Shown here piece after piece: positions 1-5,456 of a stretch of DNA of 6,933 nucleotides. The position numbers were made by a program, and so were the translations under genes. This DNA comes from Elusimicrobiota bacterium (GTDB lineage Bacteria > Ratteibacteria > UBA8468 > B48-G9 > JAFGKM01). Below the pieces are notes generated by a model. It ran no database searches. It was not told where the DNA came from and saw nothing but the letters and a program-made list of their open reading frames with translations. Position 1 is the stretch's first letter. Each line of letters starts with the position of its first letter. The stretch covers positions 1-6,933 of the forward strand of contig JAAYXZ010000016.1 in assembly GCA_012515635.1 (NCBI GenBank). The letters are read 5' to 3'.

Positions 1-1009
1 CGGAGATTGCTATAGCGTCAAATCTCATATCCTTTATTGCGCTCAAATATCGGTCTGCTTCTTCAATAACCTTTACTTTAGCGTCAAAGTTGCCGTCCTC
101 CCCATAACTGTCTGTCTTTTTTATATGCAGGAAAAAGAAATCATATCGGTTATAATTTTCCCGTAACGCATCTATTTCATTCTCAACCGTATCACAACCG
201 GGTATTACATCCATACCCACAACTCTTGAAACACCTTTATACATCGGGTATGCCGCTATACACGCAGCATTAAGTTTATATTTCTCGTTATATCCTTTTA
301 TATCCGGTAATTTAGAAATGCCCCTGAATAGCAGTCCTTTTGCTTTTGTATCTACATCTTTCAAGAGTTCCATTACAAGTTTTTCAAGTTCTCTCAAAAT
401 ATCTGCCGTCTTTTCAGATGCATTATCAAGAGATTGGATAGGTCTCAACGGCAACCCTTCTTTCTGCGGGTCGTTTTCTGATACAGAAGGGGAGAGTTCC
501 TTGCCTTTAAGGATAATAGCGCATCTATGCTCTTTTACAGTGTGTATTGATAATTTAACACCTTTTATCTCTTTTATCTTCTCAGAGATAAGGGACACTA
601 TTCTTTGGTTTTCCTCTGTAGCAATCCTTCCTGCGCGCCTGTCAATTACTATTCTGTCGGTTGAAACAGTAGCAAAATTACCCCGTATGGCTATATCATC
701 TTTCTCTAACGACGCCCCGATACCCAGACACTCAAGAACCCCTCTCCCAACCTGTGTCTCTATCGGGTCATATCCAAAAAGAGCGATATGTCCAGGCCCG
801 CTGCCGGGGGTAATGCCGTTTAATACGGGAATAGAAAGTCCGCAAGAACTTTTAGATGCTATCTCGTCCAAAAAAGGGGTTGTTGCTGTTTCAAGTTCCG
901 TCTTTCCCGTTTTTTGATGAGGAAGACCGCCTACACCGTCTATTACGACAAGAAGTATTTTGCTATCGGTTTTTTTAATTATACCGTGTAAAATTTTATT
1001 GTACTCCAT
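1..1009 (-). CDS. apgM: 2,3-bisphosphoglycerate-independent phosphoglycerate mutase, archaeal type (3' end cut by window edge)
   Basis: Cytoplasmic glycolysis/gluconeogenesis enzyme interconverting 3- and 2-phosphoglycerate; alkaline-phosphatase superfamily, metal-dependent. The reverse strand reads open from the ATG at 1009-1007 for 336 codons to the window edge with no stop. Visible motifs: VVIDGVGGLP at residues 21-30 (D24 a metal ligand in the family), ITPGSGPGHIALFGYDP at 66-82 (S70 the expected phosphorylated serine), and HIKKTDSYGEDG at 295-306 (family metal-binding region). The visible part ends in AIAIS, exactly where the GDHSTP-type motif should follow, so about 65-70 residues are missing compared with the usual roughly 400. 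The GPGHIALFGYDP form marks the archaeal/ApgM branch rather than GpmI. The start is supported by AAAGGGAG 7 bases upstream and by a promoter at 1043-1071. Divergent from rsmI. Related 'proposed homoserine kinase' paralogs exist, but the motifs fit mutase better. Confidence 0.93.
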   Translation of the reverse strand, partial: MEYNKILHGIIKKTDSKILLVVIDGVGGLPHQKTGKTELETATTPFLDEIASKSSCGLSIPVLNGITPGSGPGHIALFGYDPIETQVGRGVLECLGIGASLEKDDIAIRGNFATVSTDRIVIDRRAGRIATEENQRIVSLISEKIKEIKGVKLSIHTVKEHRCAIILKGKELSPSVSENDPQKEGLPLRPIQSLDNASEKTADILRELEKLVMELLKDVDTKAKGLLFRGISKLPDIKGYNEKYKLNAACIAAYPMYKGVSRVVGMDVIPGCDTVENEIDALRENYNRYDFFFLHIKKTDSYGEDGNFDAKVKVIEEADRYLSAIKDMRFDAIAIS

Positions 1010-1042
1010 GTAAACACTCCCTTTTGAAAAAAAATCTTGATT

Positions 1043-1071
1043 AGTTTATAATTTATCATCTATAAAGTCAA
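1043..1071 (-). promoter_or_regulatory. Probable sigma-70 promoter of apgM
   Basis: Read on the minus strand: -35 TTGACT (1071-1066, 5 of 6 consensus), 17-base spacer, -10 TAAACT (1048-1043, 4 of 6). An overlapping TATAAA (1050-1045) gives a better -10 but only a 15-base spacer. Transcription would begin near 1036, leaving a leader of about 27 bases that contains the SD of apgM. Confidence 0.5.
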
Positions 1072-1090
1072 TAGTTTTTAACTTAATATC

Positions 1091-1111
1091 TCCGCCAAAC
1101 AATTTGGCGGA
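1091..1111. repeat. Perfect 9-bp palindrome between divergent apgM and rsmI
   Basis: TCCGCCAAA, loop CAA, TTTGGCGGA. The arms match at all nine positions. No T-run follows on either strand, so it is not a standard terminator. It lies 23 bases before the rsmI start and 20 bases behind the apgM -35 box, where an operator could affect both genes. A wider inverted repeat surrounds it: AAGTCAA ta GTT at 1065-1076 and AAC tg TTGACTT at 1119-1130. Function as an operator or RNA hairpin is inference. Confidence 0.5.
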
Positions 1112-1136
1112 TAAATCTAACTGTTGACTTATTTAA

Positions 1137-1802
1137 ATGTTATATATTATTGCTACCCCAATAGGGAATCTGGGAGATATTACATTCAGAGCAGTGGATA
1201 TTTTGAATAACGTAGATGTTATTCTCTGTGAGGATACGCGTGAAGCGATGAAACTTTTAAACCACCTCAAGATAAAAAAACCGCTCCTCAGTTATTATAA
1301 AGACAACGAAAAGTCGCGGTTAAAGAAAGCGGTACAACTTCTTCAGCAAAACAAAGATATCGCTCTCATATGCGACAGGGGAACACCAGGCGTATCTGAC
1401 CCCGCATATTTACTGGTAAGAGAGGCGCATAAAAACGATATTCCCGTAACCCCTGTACCTGGTCCGTCAGCGTTTACTGCGGCTATGAGTGTATGCGGAT
1501 TGCCAACGGACAAGGTTGTTTTTTATGGGTTTCTTCCAAGAAAAAAGGGGAAAAAGCGAAAAATAATGGAGTTATTGTCTAAGAAGGAAGAGACCATAAT
1601 TTTCTATGAATCGGTTTACAGAATAAAAGAAACTCTAACTTTCATAGAAGAAATCTTTACAGACAGGGAAATGACTCTGTGCAGGGAACTGACAAAAAAA
1701 TTCGAGGAGATAAGAACAGGAACTGTCTCTGAACTCTGCGAATACTATAAAGATAAGGAATTGAAAGGCGAGTTTGTAATAATAATAAGGGGGGAGAACT
1801 AA
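1137..1802 (+). CDS. rsmI: 16S rRNA (cytidine-1402-2'-O)-methyltransferase RsmI, short form
   Basis: SAM-dependent tetrapyrrole-methylase-fold enzyme that 2'-O-methylates C1402 in the ribosomal decoding centre. The 221 residues show the whole catalytic core: ATPIGNLGDIT (6-16), EDTR (32-35), GTPGVSDP (82-89), VPGPSA (107-112), GFLPRKK (131-137), FYES (156-159), CRELTKKFEE (182-191) and the closing GEFVIII (211-217). E. coli RsmI is about 286 residues; this protein stops right after the core, so the C-terminal extension is absent. The start is forced: an in-frame TAA lies directly before the ATG at 1137, and the conserved core begins at residue 3. There is no recognisable SD before it, unlike most neighbours. 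It is followed after 1 base by the SurA/PpiD-like gene, so the two are almost surely cotranscribed. Identity is clear from the motifs. Confidence 0.95.
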   Translation: MLYIIATPIGNLGDITFRAVDILNNVDVILCEDTREAMKLLNHLKIKKPLLSYYKDNEKSRLKKAVQLLQQNKDIALICDRGTPGVSDPAYLLVREAHKNDIPVTPVPGPSAFTAAMSVCGLPTDKVVFYGFLPRKKGKKRKIMELLSKKEETIIFYESVYRIKETLTFIEEIFTDREMTLCRELTKKFEEIRTGTVSELCEYYKDKELKGEFVIIIRGEN

Positions 1803-1803
1803 A

Positions 1804-2523
1804 ATGATTATGAAATTCTTCAGAAAAAAAAGAAATATGAAAATTATTCTTTGGGCGGTTGCAATACTGATTATACCAAGTTTTATAATCTTGGGATTAG
1901 GAGGAAAAACTGGTGGTAAAAGAGAAAGTTATGCAGCCATGGTCAATAAAGAGTATATTACTTTGAGAGAGTATTATACGGAACTTAGCAAAACTGAGGC
2001 AAACTACCGGAAAATGTTCGGAGAGAATGCCTCTGAATTTTTAAAAAAACTCAACATTGAAGAAGGTGTGCTTGAAAACATGATACGGGACCGCATTCTT
2101 GTCCATGAGGCAAAACAGAGAAGAATACGGGTTTTAAATAATGAGATAGTAGAGATTGTAAAAACAGACCCCGTCTTTCTTGATGAGAACGGGCGGTTTG
2201 ACGAAAGAAGATACAGGGAAATCATATCCTCTATTCCTGCTGAAGAATTGCGGAAAACAGAGGATGCGATAAGACATCAAATAATGCTGGAAAAACTAAA
2301 AGAAACAGTCCTTGCCGAAGTAAATACCTCAATTTCAAACGAAGAACTGGACACTTATATAAAAGATAACCAGATACAAGACACAGACAGAGAGGCGCTG
2401 GAAACAAGATTACTGTGGCGCAAGAGAGAAGAACATTTTGAGCAGTGGTATGCGGATAAAAGAAAGGACGCAAAAGTTGAAATATACCTTTTATTCCAAG
2501 CGCCCGCTGTTCCGACAGAATAA
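1804..2523 (+). CDS. Membrane-anchored SurA/PpiD-like N-domain protein lacking a PPIase domain
   Basis: Probable envelope protein-folding factor. A basic N-terminus (KFFRKKRNMK) precedes one hydrophobic segment at about 14-32, giving an inside-to-outside membrane anchor as in PpiD. Then comes a SurA_N-type helical chaperone domain: AAMVNKEYITLREYY (44-58), helices with ENMIRDRILVHEA (91-103), and the FLDENGRFDERRYREII segment (125-141), typical of PpiD/SurA relatives. Near 185 the chain jumps to the C-terminal chaperone helix (EEHFEQWYADKRKDAKVEIYL, near 209-229). No parvulin domain is present between them; full PpiD/SurA proteins are roughly 430-620 residues against 239 here. The protein therefore probably binds unfolded clients without prolyl isomerase activity. 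The start at 1804 has AAGGGGGGAG 7 bases upstream; the ATG at 1810 would be too far from it. The SD lies inside the end of rsmI, which suggests translational coupling. Exact family name uncertain. Confidence 0.8.
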   Translation: MIMKFFRKKRNMKIILWAVAILIIPSFIILGLGGKTGGKRESYAAMVNKEYITLREYYTELSKTEANYRKMFGENASEFLKKLNIEEGVLENMIRDRILVHEAKQRRIRVLNNEIVEIVKTDPVFLDENGRFDERRYREIISSIPAEELRKTEDAIRHQIMLEKLKETVLAEVNTSISNEELDTYIKDNQIQDTDREALETRLLWRKREEHFEQWYADKRKDAKVEIYLLFQAPAVPTE

Positions 2524-2569
2524 AGAACAGGCAATACAAACAACGTTGAACGGCATATAAAGGAGAAAA

Positions 2570-3787
2570 ATGGTAGAGATAAACCCTTTCCGCGCTTATA
2601 GATATAACGATAACAAAATTAAAGAGATAAGCGATGTAATCGCTCCTCCATGGGATGTAATTGACAAGTCATTGGAGAGACACCTCACAGAATCTTCCCC
2701 CTTTAACATAATAAATCTCATCTCTAAAAGTTATACTCCTCATAATGTCAAAGAAAATTTCAATAAATGGATAACTGATGGTGTTTTGACACAGGATGAA
2801 GAAGATGGGTTTTATTTTATGAAACATAACTTTAAGTGGATGGAAAAAGATTTTACAAGAAAAGGGTTTTTCGCTATTCTCCGTCTGGAAGATTTCAAAA
2901 CAGGCAAAATCATCCCCCACGAAAGAATATTTGAAAATTACTCTATTAACCGTTATCAACTCATAAAGACCTGCAAGGCAAATTTTTCACCGATATTTAT
3001 GCTCTATCAGGACACCTCTTTTACTGTAGAAGAAATTATGGACAAGACACCTCTTACATCCATAGGGCATACAGCGGATAAAGAGATGTTTGAATTCGGC
3101 AGAATTCTAAATAACAAGGATATACAATCAATAAAAGGGACAGTTTCACAGGGCAACCTTATCATAGCGGACGGGCATCACAGATACAACGCCGCTCTCA
3201 GGCATTATATAGACCATCCCACCCCCGAGAACAGTTTTGTCCTTGTATTTATGGTTAATATAAACTCCCCCGATGTTTTAATACTCCCAACTCACAGATA
3301 TATCCCTTCAGGGGTTTCTTTTACGGCTTCCATAGACACTTTCCGAAGATACTTCCATATAAGAGAAGCGGCTGACTTGAAAACAATCTCTGACACATTG
3401 AACGGAGAAAAAAGCAACGCCTTCGGAGTATATGAAAATAGCAGGTTTTATATCATTACATTGAAAAATATAAATGATGTGAAGGAACATATCGCAGGTA
3501 ATTTCTCTGACAAATGGATAACTCTCGATACAGCATTACTTCATGAATTTGTTCTGCCTTATCTCTTTGACCGCCAACCGAAAGAGATAATATATCACCA
3601 GCAACCTGAATATTTAATGGATGAGTATAAAAAGAGAAACAGCGGAGTGATATTCTTTCTTAAAGCAGTGGATAAACAGCACTTCATTGATATCTCTTTC
3701 AACAAAGAATTAATGCCGCAAAAGACCACCTACTTCTATCCCAAAGTTCCATCCGGCTTAGTTATCTACAAATTTGATGAGCAATAA
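2570..3787 (+). CDS. DUF1015 family protein (COG4198-like), function unknown
   Basis: Complete 405-residue member of the DUF1015 family, whose biochemical role I do not know to be established. Diagnostic segments are in the expected order: NPFRAYRYN at the N-terminus, VIAPPWDVI (23-31), SPFNIINLI (43-51), GFFAILRLEDF (99-109), IIPHERIF (114-121), KANFSPIFMLYQD (136-148), the signature IADGHHRY (199-206) and LPTHRYI (239-245). The His pair in the signature, conserved in the family, suggests a catalytic or metal/phosphate site, but that is inference. Length is normal for the family (about 400-420). No signal peptide or membrane segment, so cytoplasmic. AAAGGAG ends 4 bases before the ATG. It lies 46 bases after the SurA/PpiD-like gene with no terminator between, so it is likely the third gene of the rsmI operon. 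The family is sometimes linked by neighbourhood to amino-acid metabolism, which this window does not show. Confidence 0.9.
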   Translation: MVEINPFRAYRYNDNKIKEISDVIAPPWDVIDKSLERHLTESSPFNIINLISKSYTPHNVKENFNKWITDGVLTQDEEDGFYFMKHNFKWMEKDFTRKGFFAILRLEDFKTGKIIPHERIFENYSINRYQLIKTCKANFSPIFMLYQDTSFTVEEIMDKTPLTSIGHTADKEMFEFGRILNNKDIQSIKGTVSQGNLIIADGHHRYNAALRHYIDHPTPENSFVLVFMVNINSPDVLILPTHRYIPSGVSFTASIDTFRRYFHIREAADLKTISDTLNGEKSNAFGVYENSRFYIITLKNINDVKEHIAGNFSDKWITLDTALLHEFVLPYLFDRQPKEIIYHQQPEYLMDEYKKRNSGVIFFLKAVDKQHFIDISFNKELMPQKTTYFYPKVPSGLVIYKFDEQ

Positions 3788-3859
3788 ATCTCTCATAAAG
3801 AACTATTTACAGTAAAACAAACCGTGGGAAATATCATTAAAAACTTCTTTATACATCAG

Positions 3860-3888
3860 AACCGCAGCGTGTTTTCTTTTCTCTTTTT
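3860..3888 (+). terminator. Weak possible terminator after the rsmI operon
   Basis: A short stem (AACCG and CGtGTT, one bulged T, loop CAG, 3860-3873) is followed by a T-rich tract with interrupting C bases to about 3888. It lies 73 bases after the DUF1015 stop and before the convergent RRM gene. The stem is only about 5 bp, so this is a tentative call. Confidence 0.22.
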
Positions 3889-3904
3889 CACTCTCAAGAA
3901 AAAA

Positions 3905-4258
3905 TTAATATCTTGGCTTTCTGTCTCTGAATCCGCCCTTTCTTCCACCGCCAAATCCGCCTCTGTCCTTAAAACCTCCTCCGGAATAACCTGTCTTTTC
4001 ACGGGGCGGATTAGCTTTGTTGACCGTAAGTTTTCTTCCGTTCAACTCCTGTCCGTTTAACGCATCAACCGCCTGCTGAAGCATCTCGTCAGATTCTACC
4101 TCTACAAAGCCAAAACCTTTGGGTCTGCCTGTATACTTATCTGTAATAAGCATAACGCTTTTGGTTTCAATGCCTTTTTCATTAAAGAAATCTTTAAGCT
4201 CATCTTCTGTTGTTTCGTAATTCAAGTTTCCTATATACAACTTATGTTTCTCTTCCAT
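3905..4258 (-). CDS. Single-RRM RNA-binding protein with glycine/arginine-rich tail
   Basis: Small RNA-binding protein of 117 residues, similar in plan to the Rbp proteins of cyanobacteria and other bacteria that bind single-stranded RNA and are often cold-induced. One RRM domain spans about residues 6-82: RNP2 is LYIGNL (7-12) and RNP1 is KGFGFVEV (47-54), with the RNA-stacking aromatics Y8, F49 and F51 present. Residues 84-117 form a basic, low-complexity tail (repeated GGGF, GGF and RD/RG units ending RDRKPRY) of the RGG-like type. No signal peptide; cytoplasmic. The ATG at 4258 has AGAGAGGA about 8 bases upstream and gives the standard RRM start. It is convergent with DUF1015 and divergent from mscL, so it is probably monocistronic. 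The promoter at 4434-4461 would give a long structured leader of about 170 bases, where autoregulation or temperature control could act (inference). RNA targets cannot be read from sequence. Confidence 0.93.
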   Translation of the reverse strand: MEEKHKLYIGNLNYETTEDELKDFFNEKGIETKSVMLITDKYTGRPKGFGFVEVESDEMLQQAVDALNGQELNGRKLTVNKANPPREKTGYSGGGFKDRGGFGGGRKGGFRDRKPRY

Positions 4259-4427
4259 TATCTGTGTCCTCTCTTTTAACTCCCCTTGTCAGGAGAGTGT
4301 TTTTTTTATTTTCTTACACTCATAATACTACTAACTCCCTTTTTCAGTCATCCTCCTTTCCTGCACAAAATTACAGGGGTCTTCGGACTAAAACGGGGTA
4401 TCAGAAATTGATATCTCGCTGTCAGAA
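4259..4427 (-). promoter_or_regulatory. Long, structured 5' leader of the RRM gene
   Basis: From the predicted start near 4427 to the ATG, this leader holds several elements, read on the minus strand. First, a small hairpin TATCA/TGATA with loop ATTTC. Second, an orphan perfect AAGGAGG at 4358-4352 with an ATG touching it (4351-4349, reading MTEKGS then stop). Third, a five-codon ORF MSVRK (4323-4306) preceded by GGGAG at 10 bases. Fourth, an A8 run (4307-4300). Fifth, a stem ACTCTCC/GGGGAGT (4298-4292 with 4285-4279). The GGGAGT at 4339-4334 can also pair with the ACTCTC arm, so two exclusive pairings exist. Regulatory function is inferred. Confidence 0.4.
4279..4307 (+). terminator. Terminator-like hairpin plus T8 on the plus strand
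   Basis: ACTCCCC, loop TTGTCA, GGAGAGT, then G and eight T bases. On the plus strand the stem has one C-A mismatch; on the minus strand the same position is a G-U pair, so the hairpin is better formed in the RRM leader RNA but lacks a T-run there. As a plus-strand terminator it would stop any read-through antisense to the RRM gene before mscL. Both readings are plausible. Confidence 0.4.
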
Positions 4428-4433
4428 CTGTTT

Positions 4434-4461
4434 ATTTTATCATAAAGCAATAGAATGTCCA
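4434..4461 (-). promoter_or_regulatory. Promoter of the RRM protein gene
   Basis: Read on the minus strand: -35 TGGACA (4461-4456, 5 of 6), 16-base spacer, -10 TAAAAT (4439-4434, 5 of 6) preceded by TGA, i.e. an extended -10. This is the strongest-looking promoter in the window. It predicts a start near 4427 and thus a leader of about 170 bases before the RRM gene. Confidence 0.65.
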
Positions 4462-4489
4462 GTAAATTTTCATACGCGCCCTTTCTTTG

Positions 4490-4517
4490 TTGATTTATTA
4501 CAAAAATAATATAGAAT
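4490..4517 (+). promoter_or_regulatory. Promoter of mscL-yjbQ
   Basis: -35 TTGATT (4490-4495, 4 of 6), 16-base spacer, -10 TAGAAT (4512-4517, 5 of 6). Predicted start near 4524, leaving a leader of about 100 bases before mscL. It is back to back with the RRM promoter, the two -35 boxes lying 28 bases apart. Confidence 0.55.
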
Positions 4518-4549
4518 ATAAATACTTGATAATCTTAAACTTCAAGCAG

Positions 4550-4591
4550 ATGAAAAAGCGCTTAAAACACCTCTTGAATAAAAAAAGATAA
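4550..4591 (+). CDS. Possible 13-codon basic leader ORF before mscL
   Basis: ATG at 4550 opens a short frame reading MKKRLKHLLNKKR and ending in TAA at 4589. Eight of 13 residues are Lys, Arg or His. It lies wholly within the predicted mscL leader, 32 bases before the mscL ATG. Only a poor SD (AAGCAG) precedes it, and A-rich DNA makes Lys-rich frames by chance. If translated it would be an upstream ORF; otherwise it is noise. Confidence 0.2.
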   Translation: MKKRLKHLLNKKR

Positions 4592-4607
4592 CGAGAATTT
4601 AGCGCTT
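4556..4607. repeat. Paired AGCGCTT palindromes in the mscL leader
   Basis: AAGCGCTT (4556-4563, itself an 8-bp palindrome) and TAGCGCTT (4600-4607) lie 44 bases apart, about four helical turns. As AGCGCT is self-complementary, the two sites can act as direct repeats (paired operator halves) or pair as a 7-bp stem (4556-4562 with 4601-4607) closing a loop just before the SD of mscL. No known regulator is assigned. Confidence 0.4.
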
Positions 4608-4623
4608 CAAAAAAGGAGGACGA

Positions 4624-5037
4624 ATGAAAGGGATGCTGAAAGAGTTTAAAGAGTTTGCCATAAAGGGCAATATGTTGGACATGGCAGTAGGTATAATTAT
4701 AGGCGTGGCTTTCGGCAAAGTGGTCTCATCTTTGGTGGGCGATGTTATTATGCCATTCGCAGGAGTAATAATTACAGGGGTGGATTTCACCAATCTTGCC
4801 ATCACATTAAAACATGCAACAGGGGATAAGCCCGCTATCCTGCTTTATTATGGAAAATTCATACAAACTATGATGGATTTTATCATCCTCGCCTTTGCGG
4901 TTTTTCTATTAGTGAAAGGCGTGAATAAACTCAGAAAGAAAAAAGAAGAACCAACGCCCGCACAGCCCCCTCCACCTCCGACAAAAGAAGAGACACTATT
5001 AGCAGAGATTAGGGATATATTAAAAAAACAGGCATAA
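4624..5037 (+). CDS. mscL: Large-conductance mechanosensitive channel MscL
   Basis: Homopentameric inner-membrane channel that opens under membrane tension to release solutes during osmotic downshock. The 137-residue length is standard. The amphipathic N-terminal helix MLKEFKEFAIKGNMLDMAVG leads into TM1 (about 18-45, with the small-residue gate face GIIIGVAFGKVVSSLVGD). A periplasmic loop follows (about 46-76), then TM2 (about 77-98, YGKFIQTMMDFIILAFAVFLLVKG), a basic NKLRKKK stop (101-107), a proline-rich cytoplasmic linker with five consecutive prolines (115-119), and the conserved C-terminal bundle helix LLAEIRDIL (125-133). AAAGGAGGA 3-4 bases before the ATG is the best SD among the genes here. 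It heads a likely two-gene unit with yjbQ, 22 bases downstream, behind the promoter at 4490-4517; the leader contains paired AGCGCTT sites. All expected parts are present, so it should be functional. Confidence 0.97.
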   Translation: MKGMLKEFKEFAIKGNMLDMAVGIIIGVAFGKVVSSLVGDVIMPFAGVIITGVDFTNLAITLKHATGDKPAILLYYGKFIQTMMDFIILAFAVFLLVKGVNKLRKKKEEPTPAQPPPPPTKEETLLAEIRDILKKQA

Positions 5038-5059
5038 AAAAGGAGAGGATATATAAAGA

Positions 5060-5452
5060 ATGGAGCGGATAACCCTAAAAACAACAAGGCGTCAGGAGTT
5101 TCTTGAAATAACGCCTTTGATAGAAGATATAGTTGCAAAATCAGGAACGAAAAACGGTATCTGCCATATCTATGTTCCGCATACCACTTGCGGACTTACA
5201 ATCAATGAAAATGCAGACCCCTCTGTAAAAGCGGATATTCTTTCGGTGCTTGAACAACTAATCCCTGAAAACGGGAGATATCGCCATTCAGAGGGCAACT
5301 CAGACGCGCATATAAAATCAAGTATTATGGGACACTCTCTTTCTGTAATAATAGAAGGCGGCTCCTTGCGACTCGGCACCTGGCAGGGGATTTTTTTATG
5401 CGAATTTGACGGACCAAGAACACGGCAGATATGGATTAAAACTCTTTCTTGA
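5060..5452 (+). CDS. yjbQ: YjbQ/UPF0047 family protein
   Basis: Small cytoplasmic protein of the YjbQ (TIGR00149, UPF0047) family, 130 residues, normal length. E. coli YjbQ has a reported weak thiamine-phosphate synthase activity; the true physiological role of the family is not settled. Family motifs, all intact: HIYVPHTTCGLTINENADP (36-54), YRHSEGNSDAHIKSS (74-88) and LGTWQGIFLCEFDGPR (105-120). The conserved His41, Cys44, His76 and His84 and the acidic residues suggest a metal or ligand site (inference from family conservation). AAGGAGAGGA lies about 11 bases before the ATG, slightly far, but an in-frame TAA at 5054 excludes a longer protein. It lies 22 bases after mscL and is probably cotranscribed with it; no thiamine genes are nearby. 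Its stop is 4 bases from the stop of the convergent histidine kinase, without a visible terminator between. Confidence 0.93.
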   Translation: MERITLKTTRRQEFLEITPLIEDIVAKSGTKNGICHIYVPHTTCGLTINENADPSVKADILSVLEQLIPENGRYRHSEGNSDAHIKSSIMGHSLSVIIEGGSLRLGTWQGIFLCEFDGPRTRQIWIKTLS

Positions 5453-5456
5453 AATA

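Noticed and set aside
318..917. 199-codon plus-strand frame
   Set aside because: It lies wholly antisense to the apgM frame, which carries clear catalytic motifs; the plus-strand translation is Ser/Phe-rich and shows no family features.
1124..1150. TTGACT (1124) with TATTAT (1145) as the rsmI promoter
   Set aside because: Transcription would begin near 1157, inside the conserved rsmI core and after the only possible start codon; the spacer is also only 15 bases.
2231..2543. Overlapping minus-strand frames of 102 and 62 codons
   Set aside because: Antisense to the SurA/PpiD-like coding region, with no SD or family signal; the plus-strand gene explains the sequence.
3824..4060. 78-codon plus-strand frame after DUF1015
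   Set aside because: Antisense to the RRM gene's glycine-rich tail; starts without an SD in an A+T-rich gap and shows no motif.
4210..4509. 99-codon plus-strand frame across the RRM start and leader
   Set aside because: Runs antisense to the RRM N-terminus and through both promoters and the hairpin; no SD and biased composition.
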